Assembly (NCBI GenBank): GCA_018818165.1
Contig: JAHISP010000065.1
Coordinates: 1-34,004, forward strand
From: Bacteroidota bacterium
Lineage (GTDB): Bacteria > Bacteroidota > Ignavibacteria > Ignavibacteriales > Melioribacteraceae
Direction: 5' to 3'
DNA length: 34,004 nt
Below the pieces are notes generated by a model, which saw only the letters and a program-made list of their open reading frames with translations, had not been told where the DNA came from and did no database searches. Positions 9,025-16,830 of the stretch are shown here, one piece after another. The position numbers were made by a program, and so were the translations under genes. The number at the start of each line of letters is the position of its first letter. The stretch's first letter is position 1.

Positions 9025-9795
9025 ATTTTCCTCCTTGATTAGTTAGTAATATGTTATTTGCAACATTTATCAGTAAAAAACGAATAATTACTTTAAAACA
9101 ATATTCTAACTCTTTAGAAATAGATTCTATTCCAAATAAGAATTACAAAAAATAAGATTCACTTAGAAAAAAGTTAGTAACGATATTTAATACAGAAAGA
9201 ATTACGGACAACATTAGTGCCACTTTATGTGATTTGATTTTCAATTGGAATGTTAGTTTGCATGAATGTGGATAAGTGGGTAATGTCTTGTTTTGAGAAA
9301 ATGTCTTTTTTAAATACAATTCTTAGATGAGCAAAATAGTATAATCAAACTTGAAATAGAAAAAGCAAAACTAATTTTATTAAAAAAGAGGATTTATAAG
9401 TTCTATCCATGAGTAAATAAAAAAATTGTTGAGATGTCATTTCTATTTGAGACGATATACTATCAAATATATAATTGTGAAAAGACAAATATTTTGTGGT
9501 ATATAATTATGTTTGTGCTTGGGATTTAGCCAAATTCATCGATTGACTTGGTAAAGCAGTGTAAAGAAAATATTATGATAATTACAGAAATAGAATAATA
9601 GCAAAGGTTTAAAAAATAATAATTGTCAGAACAAAGAAGATTTAGGAAAAATATAACCTTTATAACAGGTTCTACTAATTACTAAATGTTTTCTTGTTTA
9701 ACAGAAGAGTTCTGAGGTGGCTTTTATTTTCCCTTTAATTTAAGTTCTAATGTTCCTATTTTTATTCTTTATTTTTTATCTTTTAGTGGGGTTTT
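9025..9795. other. 771-bp intergenic stretch with no recognisable gene
   Basis: This very AT-rich region separates two divergently transcribed genes and so must hold promoters in both directions. I found no convincing open reading frame, RNA gene or long inverted repeat. A TATGTTTG sequence at 9509-9516 fits the Bacteroidota -7 pattern TAnnTTTG, but no TTTG box at the right distance supports it. Confidence 0.5.
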
Positions 9796-11187
9796 ATGAA
9801 TTACAAAGAATTATTATTACAAAAAGTTAACAACAAAACGTTTAAGGTAGGTATTGTTGGTTTGGGATACGTTGGTTTACCATTAGGGCTTGAATTTGCC
9901 GAAAAGGAATTTAATGTGCTTGGTTTTGATATGGATCAAAGGAAGATAGATTCACTTGAAAAAGGCGAGACTTACATTAAACATATTCCAACATCAAGAA
10001 TTAGCAAATCTGTAAATTCTGGATTTCTAAAATCAACAACAGATTTTAGCAGAATGCCTGAAGTAGATGCATTAATTATCTGCGTACCAACACCCCTTGA
10101 TGAACACCGCGAACCTGATATGAGTTATGTTGAAGGAACAGCAAAAACAATCCAAAAATATTTGCGTAAAGGACAGTTGGTTACACTTGAATCAACCACT
10201 TATCCAGGAACAACTGAAGAAATGTTATTGCCACTTTTTGAAAATGCCCCAATATTTCAAAGTAAAATGAAGGCAGAGATTTCTCAGTCGTCTGAAAAAA
10301 TAGACTCCTTCGAAATGACAAATGTGAAATTTGTTGTTGGTGAGGATTTCTTCCTGGCTTATTCTCCAGAACGTGAAGACCCAAATAATCCAGATTATAA
10401 TACATCAACAATTCCAAAAGTAGTTGGTGGAATGACTGAAAATTGTTCCGAAGTAGCAAAAGCCATTTACGAAAAAGTAATAGTATCAATAGTGCCAGTG
10501 TCTTCACCAGCAGTTGCGGAAGCTACTAAAATTGTTGAAAATGTTTATCGTTCAATAAATATTGCTCTTGTAAACGAGCTTAAAATGGTGTTTGATAAAA
10601 TGGGAATAGATGTTTGGGAAGTAATTAATGCAGCTAAAACTAAACCTTTTGGATTTAATGCGTTCTATCCAGGTCCTGGATTAGGCGGACATTGTATTCC
10701 AATTGACCCATTTTACTTAACTTGGAAAGCTCGCGAATTTGAAGTAAATACAAAATTTATTGAACTAGCTGGAGAGATAAACACTTATCAGCCATATTAT
10801 GTTGTAGAAAAAGCAATGGCAGCGTTGAACGAAACTAAAAAATCACTAAACGGTAGCAAAGTACTATTAATGGGAGCTGCATACAAAAAGAATGTAGATG
10901 ATATGCGCGAATCACCATCTCTAAAATTGATAGAAATATTAAGAGAAAAAGGCGCCGAAGTTGATTATAATGACCCATATATTCCAGTTCTTCCAAAGAC
11001 AAGAAAATATAACTACAAAATGGAATCAGTTGAATTAACTGCAGAAAATATTGCAAAGTATGATTTAATTCTATTAAGCACAGATCACGATGATTATAAA
11101 GAGCATCTCAATTTAATTCACAAAAACGCTAAAGCTATTCTTGATACAAGAAATATGTTTCAGGGATATAAAGTATTTAAAGGATAA
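9796..11187 (+). CDS. wbpA: UDP-N-acetylglucosamine 6-dehydrogenase family (WbpA-like)
   Basis: This 463-residue UDP-sugar dehydrogenase oxidises C6 of a UDP-hexose(amine) to the uronic acid with two NAD+. Visible features are the N-terminal NAD fold with GLGYVG (22-27), CVPTPLDEHREPDMSYV, STTYPGTTEE, the AYSPERED motif (about 188-195), and the catalytic Cys300 in PGLGGHCIPIDP. The C-terminal UDP-binding domain has AYKKNVDDMRESP. AYSPEREDPNNP and the overall pattern favour the WbpA/UDP-GlcNAc branch over UDP-glucose dehydrogenase, but substrate is an inference. Residues about 151-179 are an extra segment not usual in the family; its DNA resembles a dispersed repeat (see separate entry). It is the first of four nucleotide-sugar genes on this strand; the ATG follows AGTGGGG at a short distance. 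Confidence 0.9.
   Translation: MNYKELLLQKVNNKTFKVGIVGLGYVGLPLGLEFAEKEFNVLGFDMDQRKIDSLEKGETYIKHIPTSRISKSVNSGFLKSTTDFSRMPEVDALIICVPTPLDEHREPDMSYVEGTAKTIQKYLRKGQLVTLESTTYPGTTEEMLLPLFENAPIFQSKMKAEISQSSEKIDSFEMTNVKFVVGEDFFLAYSPEREDPNNPDYNTSTIPKVVGGMTENCSEVAKAIYEKVIVSIVPVSSPAVAEATKIVENVYRSINIALVNELKMVFDKMGIDVWEVINAAKTKPFGFNAFYPGPGLGGHCIPIDPFYLTWKAREFEVNTKFIELAGEINTYQPYYVVEKAMAALNETKKSLNGSKVLLMGAAYKKNVDDMRESPSLKLIEILREKGAEVDYNDPYIPVLPKTRKYNYKMESVELTAENIAKYDLILLSTDHDDYKEHLNLIHKNAKAILDTRNMFQGYKVFKG
10272..10322 (+). repeat. Repeat-like segment inserted in frame in the dehydrogenase gene
   Basis: The stretch runs from GGCAGAGATTTCTCAGTCG through GTCT/AGAC (a short hairpin around GAAAAAAT) to CTCCTTCGAAATGACA. 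This form (GAGATT..CTC..TTCGAAATGACA) matches the style of dispersed intergenic repeats in this lineage, and TTCGAAATGACAAA also occurs, on the other strand, in the intergenic repeat near 11411-11424. It encodes about 17 of the extra residues (roughly 159-175) in the dehydrogenase without breaking the frame. Exact boundaries are uncertain. Confidence 0.55.
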
Positions 11188-11552
11188 AAGAAGAAAGAAA
11201 AAAATTAAATATGAATGGAATACTTCAAGTATGCTAGAATGCTGGTTTTTCTGTCATGTCTTCGAAGAATTTCCTTGTGCCAAAGGCATCTTTGGGGGGA
11301 GAGAAAAGCCTCTTTGTGTTAAGCAATGCTGTCAACTTAAGTTCTTGTCATTCCGTGAAGTTTTTACACGGAATCCAGTTTGGGGAGGAGATTCTTGCTT
11401 CTTGTTTGTCATTTCGAACGAAGAGAGAATTCTTGTTCTTTTGCTGTGATTGGCGGGGATATTTCACACAAAGAATGAGTTCAATATGACAAAAATTAAT
11501 ATGGAAAATAATACGTTTATTCGCAGATGATTTTTATAAAGGAAAAATAAAT
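11188..11552. repeat. Cluster of dispersed repeats between wbpA-like gene and wecB
   Basis: No gene is supported in these 365 bp. A TGTCATGTCTTCGAAG block begins near 11251, and AAAGGCATCTTTGG follows near 11282. A sequence identical over 21 bp to the left end of the MITE-like element (5409-5429) lies at 11321-11341. After it come GTCATTCCGTGAAG with a CCGTG/CACGG hairpin, and TGTCATTTCGAACGAAGAGAG near 11408, closing with GAGTTCAATATGACA near 11475-11492. The frames that are open here only reflect the repeats. This looks like nested insertion of several small elements, the last of them bounded by TGTCAT and ATGACA ends. Confidence 0.65.
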
Positions 11553-12689
11553 TTGAAAAAAATAATCTCAGTTGTTGGTGCAAGACCAAACTTTATGAAA
11601 GTTGCACCAATTCATAAAGCATTTAGGAATTACGAAGATAAAATAACTCATTTAATTTGTCACACGGGACAGCATTATGACGAAAAAATGAGCAAAGTGT
11701 TTTTTGAGGATTTAGAACTTCCGCAACCAGATTTTTATCTCGGTGTTGGAAGTGGCTCGCATGCAGAGCAAACAGCAAATGTTATGATTGAGTTTGAAAA
11801 AATTCTCATAAACGAAAAGCCAGATTTAGTCCTCGTTGTTGGTGATGTAAATTCAACAATTGCATGCAGTTTAACGGCAAAGAAACTCCACATAAAAGTT
11901 GTTCACGTAGAAGCTGGTTTGCGTAGTTTTGATATGGAAATGCCAGAAGAAATAAATAGAATTTTAACAGATAGAATTTCAGATTTTCTTTTTGTAACAG
12001 AAAAAAGTGGTTTGGAAAATCTCAAAAATGAAGGCGTTGATGATTCAAAAGTTTTCTTTGTTGGAAATGTAATGATTGACTCGCTTGTTCATTATCAACC
12101 CAAAATTGATAAATCAAACATTTTGGAACACTTTAAGTTGGCATCTGTCATCTCCAAAGAAAATTCTCACGTTTCACGTCTCACATCTCGCGGTTACGTT
12201 TTAGTTACCCTTCACCGTCCAAGTAATGTTGATACAAAAGAATCCTTAGAAAAATTAGTAAAATTTCTGAATATTATTGCCAAGGAAAGAATGGTGGTTT
12301 TTCCAATTCATCCAAGAACCAAAAGCAATTTGGAAAAATATGCTCTCATCCAAACATTGAGCGATACAATAATTCTTTCGGAGCCAATTGGGTACATCGA
12401 TTTTCAAGCGTTAATTAAAAATGCAGAACTAATTGTAACTGATAGCGGTGGAATACAAGAGGAAACAACATATTTGGGAGTTCAGTGTATTACACTTAGA
12501 ACTTCTACCGAGCGCCCAAGCACCGTTGATATTGGAACAAATCAATTAATAGGTGTCGATTTGGAAAAAGCAGAAGTAGCTTGCTTAAATGTGCTTGCTG
12601 GAAACAAAAAAGCTGGAACAATTCCAGAACTTTGGGACGGCAAAGCGGCGGAGAGAATTGCGGAAATATTGTGTAAAGAAGAGGTTTGA
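11553..12689 (+). CDS. wecB: UDP-N-acetylglucosamine 2-epimerase (non-hydrolysing)
   Basis: The 378-residue protein interconverts UDP-GlcNAc and UDP-ManNAc (or the corresponding uronic acids) in the cytoplasm. It shows the WecB hallmarks: GARPNFMKVAPI (9-20), CHTGQHYD, GDVNST with Asp98, HVEAGLRS with Glu120, MPEEINR with Glu132/133, TLHRPSNVD with His221, and the TDSGGIQEE segment near 297-304. The start is a TTG preceded by AAAGGAAA about 9 bases upstream; no better start is available. Residues about 197-212 (ASVISKENSHVSRLTS) are an unusual insertion just before the beta-strand that carries His221; the DNA there is repeat-like. Next to a UDP-sugar 6-dehydrogenase, the pair would make UDP-ManNAcA or an epimerised uronic acid for a surface polysaccharide; this pathway link is inference. 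Confidence 0.92.
   Translation: MKKIISVVGARPNFMKVAPIHKAFRNYEDKITHLICHTGQHYDEKMSKVFFEDLELPQPDFYLGVGSGSHAEQTANVMIEFEKILINEKPDLVLVVGDVNSTIACSLTAKKLHIKVVHVEAGLRSFDMEMPEEINRILTDRISDFLFVTEKSGLENLKNEGVDDSKVFFVGNVMIDSLVHYQPKIDKSNILEHFKLASVISKENSHVSRLTSRGYVLVTLHRPSNVDTKESLEKLVKFLNIIAKERMVVFPIHPRTKSNLEKYALIQTLSDTIILSEPIGYIDFQALIKNAELIVTDSGGIQEETTYLGVQCITLRTSTERPSTVDIGTNQLIGVDLEKAEVACLNVLAGNKKAGTIPELWDGKAAERIAEILCKEEV
12141..12188 (+). repeat. Low-complexity repeat-like insertion inside wecB
   Basis: The segment begins GCATCTGTCATCTCC and continues as a degenerate tandem of TTCTCACG, TTTCACG, TCTCACA and TCTCGCG. It codes for about 16 residues absent from typical WecB proteins, which run directly from the preceding helix to GYVLVTLHRP. 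Both the TGTCAT start and the TCAC-tandem resemble non-coding repeats rather than protein-coding sequence. Confidence 0.5.
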
Positions 12690-12697
12690 AAAACAAA

Positions 12698-12768
12698 ATG
12701 GGATGATGGAAAAATGGAATGGTGGAAAAATGGAATGGTTGAATTGCTGAATTGTGGAATGGTTGGAA
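12698..12768. repeat. Imperfect short tandem repeats (ATGGAATGGT-like)
   Basis: Units of about 16 bases, such as GGAAAAATGGAATGGT, repeat imperfectly and then decay into TTGAATTGCTGAATTGTGGAATGGTTGG. The remainder of the 233-bp gap to the next gene holds a second low-complexity run (TATCTTTTATC, TAGTATCTTGTGTC, TTTTGTCTTG, near 12845-12882). No gene is visible. Confidence 0.65.
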
Positions 12769-12922
12769 TAATGAGAGTCGGATATTGAGCAATTATTCTA
12801 AATCACTTAGCTTTGTTTTTGTCAGAGAAAGTCTTTTTGCTCTTTATCTTTTATCTAGTATCTTGTGTCTTTTGTCTTGCTGCTAAACTATTAACTAAAT
12901 TATTTATATAGGAAATAATATC

Positions 12923-13975
12923 ATGAAAATACTTATCACTGGCGGAGCTGGTTTTATTGGCTCTCACGTTGTGCGATTGTTTGTGAACAAATATCCAAAC
13001 TATGAAATATATAATTTGGATAAATTAACTTATGCTGGAAATCTCGAAAACTTAAAAGATATTGAAGAAAAGCCAAATTACACATTTATTCACGGTGATA
13101 TTGTTGACGGCGATTTTATACAAAATCTTTTTAATGAACATAAATTTAATGGCGTTATTCATCTCGCGGCAGAATCGCATGTTGATAGATCAATTTCAAA
13201 TCCGATGGAATTTATTCAAACAAACATTGTTGGAACAGTAAATTTACTAAATGCCGCAAAGGCAATCTGGAAGGATAATTTTGAAAATAAACTCTTCTAT
13301 CATATTTCCACCGATGAAGTATATGGCTCGCTAAATGACGAAGGATTTTTTACCGAAGAAACGCCATATTCGCCACACAGTCCTTATTCAGCTTCAAAAG
13401 CTAGTTCCGACCATTTGGTTCGTGCTTATAACGACACATTCGATTTGCCAACGGTAATTTCAAATTGTTCAAATAATTACGGACAAAATCAATTTCCAGA
13501 AAAACTAATTCCATTATTTATAAATAACATAATCAATAAAAAATCGCTTCCAGTTTATGGAAAAGGAATAAACGTCCGCGATTGGCTTTATGTTGTTGAC
13601 CATGCAACCGCAATAGATGTTATTTTCCACAAAGGAAAGGTTGGTGAAACATATAATATTGGTGGAAATAATGAATGGAAAAACATTGATTTAATAAAAG
13701 TTCTTTGCAAAGTAATGGATAAAAAACTCGGTCGTGAAGTTGGCGAATCGGAAAAATTAATAACCTACATTGTAGATAGAGCTGGTCACGATTTACGATA
13801 CGCAATAGATTCAACCAAACTACAAAAAGAACTAGGCTGGAAACCATCACTACAATTTGAAGAAGGCTTAGAAAAAACAGTCGATTGGTATTTGGCAAAT
13901 ACCGAATGGCTAAACAACGTAACTAGTGGTGCTTATAAAGAGTACTATTTAAAGCAATATTCGCAAAAGGAATAG
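12923..13975 (+). CDS. rfbB: dTDP-glucose 4,6-dehydratase
   Basis: A 350-residue extended short-chain dehydrogenase that converts dTDP-glucose to dTDP-4-keto-6-deoxyglucose, the branch point for rhamnose and many other deoxysugars. The NAD-binding GGAGFIG is at 7-13, the catalytic STDEVYG at 129-135 (Thr130, Asp131, Glu132), and the YSASK pair at Tyr155/Lys159. LAAESHVDRSI and NCSNNYGQNQFPEKLIPL are the diagnostic RmlB segments. Length is normal for the family and no insertion is seen. The ATG is preceded by AGGAAAT. The stop codon TAG (13973-13975) lies inside the beginning of the downstream inverted-repeat element. Pairs functionally with rfbA 131 bp downstream; rfbC and rfbD are not in the window. 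Confidence 0.96.
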   Translation: MKILITGGAGFIGSHVVRLFVNKYPNYEIYNLDKLTYAGNLENLKDIEEKPNYTFIHGDIVDGDFIQNLFNEHKFNGVIHLAAESHVDRSISNPMEFIQTNIVGTVNLLNAAKAIWKDNFENKLFYHISTDEVYGSLNDEGFFTEETPYSPHSPYSASKASSDHLVRAYNDTFDLPTVISNCSNNYGQNQFPEKLIPLFINNIINKKSLPVYGKGINVRDWLYVVDHATAIDVIFHKGKVGETYNIGGNNEWKNIDLIKVLCKVMDKKLGREVGESEKLITYIVDRAGHDLRYAIDSTKLQKELGWKPSLQFEEGLEKTVDWYLANTEWLNNVTSGAYKEYYLKQYSQKE

Positions 13976-14070
13976 CAACACGGATTTGACAAATAAAACG
14001 GATAAGAACGGATATTGAGATTCTTAAAATCAGCGAAAATCTGCTTAATCCGTTAAATCAGCGTGCTATT
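13971..14070. repeat. Imperfect inverted-repeat element overlapping the rfbB stop codon
   Basis: The left end AATAGCAACACGGATTTGAC and the right end (reverse complement AATAGCACGCTGATTTAAC) are imperfect inverted copies. Between them CGGAT recurs and AAATCAGCGAAAATCTGC appears. This 100-bp unit resembles dispersed intergenic repeats seen in Bacteroidota-related genomes. It starts within the rfbB stop codon, so the element may have supplied that stop. Confidence 0.6.
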
Positions 14071-14106
14071 TTTGTTTAACTTTATACTTGCAAACCGGAG
14101 GTTTGA

Positions 14107-14979
14107 ATGAAAGGTATTATTCTCGCTGGAGGTTCCGGCACACGGCTTTATCCGCTTACAAAAACTGTTAGTAAGCAATTGCTTCCAATTTTTGATAAGC
14201 CACTTATCTATTATCCATTGTCGGTTCTGATGCTTTCGGGAATTAGAGAAATATTAATAATTTCCACACCGCAAGATTTACCACGATTTAAGGAGCTGTT
14301 TGGTGATGGAAGTCAAATTGGTTTAAAATTGGAATACGCCGAGCAACCAAGTCCAGATGGATTGGCACAAGCATTTATTATTGGAGAAGAGTTTATTGGC
14401 AATGATGATGTTGCCTTAGTTCTTGGTGATAATATTTTTTATGGTCATGGACTTACTGGAATGTTAACTCGTAGCGTTGAAACAGTTAAAAATGAACGCA
14501 ATGCAGTCGTTTTTGGATATTATGTTAACGACCCAGAAAGATATGGCGTTGTTGAGTTTGATGAAACGGGAAAGGTTTTATCCATTGAAGAAAAGCCAGA
14601 GAGCCCTAAAAGTCACCATGCTGTTGTTGGACTTTATTACTACACAAACGAAGTAATTGAAATAGCCAAAAACGTAAAACCTTCGGCACGCGGTGAGTTA
14701 GAAATTACTTCGGTAAATAATGAGTTCCTAAATCTGAACAGATTAAAAGTAGAGCTTTTCGGTCGTGGACAGGCTTGGTTTGATACTGGCACGTTTGAGT
14801 CAATGCAAGAAGCATCAAGCTTTATTGAAACTATTCAAAAACGACAAGGTTTGCAAATAGCTTGTATTGAGGAAATTTCATTCCAAAAAGGTTGGATTTC
14901 AAAAGAAGAGTTGCAAAAACAAGCTGAAATTTATAAAAAAAACAGTTATGGGTCATATTTGCTTAGTCTTATTAAGTAA
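14107..14979 (+). CDS. rfbA: Glucose-1-phosphate thymidylyltransferase
   Basis: A 290-residue nucleotidyltransferase that makes dTDP-glucose from dTTP and glucose 1-phosphate, the substrate for RfbB encoded just upstream. It carries the signature [19 protein letters not shown] (6-24), the [19 protein letters not shown] segment, [14 protein letters not shown], the metal-site [10 protein letters not shown], and EEKPESPKS. It ends with the [11 protein letters not shown] and [13 protein letters not shown] segments typical of RmlA. Length is normal. A GGAGG ribosome-binding site sits 6 bases before the ATG, the best in this cluster. Cytoplasmic; expected to be feedback-regulated in the manner of other RmlA enzymes. 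Confidence 0.97.
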   Translation: MKGIILAGGSGTRLYPLTKTVSKQLLPIFDKPLIYYPLSVLMLSGIREILIISTPQDLPRFKELFGDGSQIGLKLEYAEQPSPDGLAQAFIIGEEFIGNDDVALVLGDNIFYGHGLTGMLTRSVETVKNERNAVVFGYYVNDPERYGVVEFDETGKVLSIEEKPESPKSHHAVVGLYYYTNEVIEIAKNVKPSARGELEITSVNNEFLNLNRLKVELFGRGQAWFDTGTFESMQEASSFIETIQKRQGLQIACIEEISFQKGWISKEELQKQAEIYKKNSYGSYLLSLIK

Positions 14980-15768
14980 CTCACGTAATACAAAATTTTG
15001 AAAGCGGTTTTTCATTCCGTTAAAAGTCAACAATTGAACAGCAGTAATGTTCAAGAAAATGCTTAATAAATTATAAGTTCTTTAACACATTGAATAAGTT
15101 TCCGTAAGTTAAAATGCATTAATCAAGAAAGAGAATGAGCTTGAGCCAGTAATAAGTGTGAAGCCATTTTGGGAGGAGTTCGTTCTTTTTTCTCATTTTA
15201 TTTGTTCTTCTCAAAATAGATGCTTTGTTATCAAAAAAAAAGAAGTTATTTTTTTAGACGATGAAAATCTTTCAACAGAAACAATTTCTATCATCTAGCA
15301 AACAGCTGAGTATGTACCAATTATTCCCTAATTTTAGCATGAACGAAGGAAGTAATTGTTCCATGGTCTCGTGGACCAAGTCCGGAACCTTCACTTTCGT
15401 ACTGATTTTTTTTATTCAATATTGCAAAGAGCTTTTTTCTAATTTTAAATATATTCACCAATGTTGATAGCATTGCTTGTCAGGTTAATTTCGCTTCTAT
15501 ATAGATTGTTTTTTCTAAATTGTTAATTTTAATCCTATTACATTCTCCAGATTTAATGTTTTTTAAATCGATTCCTCTGTATTGAGTAATTCTTCTAATC
15601 TTTAATAAGTGTTGTTTGTAAGCTAGTTGAGCTTTTGCCTTTTATAAAACAACCTTTATTTGCAGATTTTTATCCTAATTTATTTAGAACTTGCATTTAT
15701 TATTGAAATTGTGATATAACAAAATAACAGAAGAGTTAAACCAAAAAATATTGCTTAAGGAAAGAATA
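14980..15768. other. 789-bp gene-poor stretch with possible decayed coding fragments
   Basis: No intact gene is convincing. A 68-codon plus-strand frame at 15261-15467 has no ribosome-binding site or recognisable family. On the minus strand, a start-less frame (15480-15641) reads KAKAQLAYKQHLL ... IYIEAKLT with protein-like composition. A further minus frame around 15290-15410 reads KISTKVKVPDLVHETMEQLL in one phase and EGSGLGPRDHGTITSFVHAK in another. A GC-richer nested palindrome (15358-15388) and a MITE-end-like sequence (15463-15478) also lie here. The pattern suggests remnants of genes or an element, but I cannot name the family. Confidence 0.4.
15463..15478 (-). repeat. MITE-end-like sequence
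   Basis: On the minus strand AAGCAATGCTATCAAC matches the left end of the MITE-like element (AAGCAATGCTGTCAAC) at 15 of 16 bases. No partner end was found nearby, so it may be a solo or degraded end. Confidence 0.45.
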
Positions 15769-16734
15769 TTACTCCTTCTCCCAGATAATTCCTCTTCGAG
15801 CATCGCGTCTTTCGCGATAAAGCTGTCCAATTTCTGCACCAACAAGAAAAACGATGGAAGCATAAAAAATCCAAAACATCACAACAGCAAAAAATAGGAA
15901 TGTTCCATAAAGTTCATTTAGAGCTAAAAATTGTGTTACATAGTATTCAAAAAGCCAACGTACTGCTTCCCATAACATTGTTGCCCATAAAGCAGAAGCT
16001 AAAGGAACTTTATATTTTAATTTTACATAAGGAATAAAAGTGTAAAAAAGGTAAAACATAATGAACATCAATAATAATGAAATGTATGGAATTAGAAGAT
16101 TTATTACTGTTCCCTCTGGCGAAGGTGCTAGTATTTGCATTTTTTTAGAAATGGCAATAAAATACGAAAGTGTTGGAAGTATATATGTTGAAAGTAAAAT
16201 GAAAATAAGAATTAAGATAACCATTCCAAAATCACGTAATAATCCTATTATAGCTCCTTTAGTTTCATCTACCTTAAATATTTTATTTAGGATTGTACGC
16301 ATGCTGCTAAATAACCAAGTAGATGTAAAGAAAAGACCTAATAAACCCAACCCTCCAGCAAGGGATTTATATTGAACGACTTCTGGAATTCTTGAAAGGA
16401 TAAAATGCTTCATATAATTAGCGGAAGCGTGGTATGGAATAAGTCCATCTATCACAGTATTAACTTGTCCTTCAATTGTAACTACATCAATTATGTTTCC
16501 AAGAACAGAAAACACAATTAGTACTAGAGGAATAACACTAAGAATTATTGAGTAAGCAATACCTGCGGCAGATAAAAATAAATGATTTTTTTCTAATCTT
16601 GTAAAGGTTCCACCTATATAGTATTTAAAGAAAGAAAGCACTAGTCTTAGCCTTTCTTTGCTAACATACTTGCTGATAGTGCGTATCATCTTAAAGCGTA
16701 GCATAGACTTTATTTTATTTATTTTTTCGGTCAC
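15769..16734 (-). CDS. yihY: YihY/BrkB family inner-membrane protein
   Basis: The 321-residue protein has six or so hydrophobic segments and the family's hallmark residues: LFLSAAGIAYSIILSVIPLVLIVFS (first membrane segment, about 51-75), the LGLLFTSTWLFSSMRTILNKIF region, and YGTFLFFAVVMFWIFYASIVFLVGAEI near the C-terminus. YihY proteins are integral cytoplasmic-membrane proteins whose function is not settled; the old RNase BN label has been withdrawn. The start is a GTG at 16734; an ATG 11 codons further in is the alternative. It follows cydC on the same strand after a 96-bp gap with no terminator visible, so it could be read through from the cyd operon. No functional link is known. Confidence 0.88.
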   Translation of the reverse strand: MTEKINKIKSMLRFKMIRTISKYVSKERLRLVLSFFKYYIGGTFTRLEKNHLFLSAAGIAYSIILSVIPLVLIVFSVLGNIIDVVTIEGQVNTVIDGLIPYHASANYMKHFILSRIPEVVQYKSLAGGLGLLGLFFTSTWLFSSMRTILNKIFKVDETKGAIIGLLRDFGMVILILIFILLSTYILPTLSYFIAISKKMQILAPSPEGTVINLLIPYISLLLMFIMFYLFYTFIPYVKLKYKVPLASALWATMLWEAVRWLFEYYVTQFLALNELYGTFLFFAVVMFWIFYASIVFLVGAEIGQLYRERRDARRGIIWEKE

Positions 16735-16830
16735 TTATTATCTATTTTTTTATAAAACCAACTTAGAATATACAATTTTTGATTTATGACTCCAATCAAT
16801 GATTAAATTAATATTTATGGCAATTAACAA

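Noticed and set aside
9494-9516. TTTG and TATGTTTG as a Bacteroidota-type promoter
   Set aside because: The spacing between the boxes is 11 bases, too short for the known -33/-7 arrangement.
11141-11489. Overlapping plus-strand frames of 77 and 102 codons after the dehydrogenase gene
   Set aside because: They translate the intergenic repeats (for example CHSVKFLHG and SFRTKREF-like strings), have no ribosome site and match no family.
12505-12792. Minus-strand 95-codon frame rich in Phe, His, Pro and Leu
   Set aside because: It is antisense to the wecB 3' end and reads the ATGGAATGG tandem repeats; composition is that of translated repeat DNA.
15261-15467. Plus-strand 68-codon frame
   Set aside because: No ribosome site and no family resemblance; the opposite strand looks more protein-like, so I treat it as non-coding.
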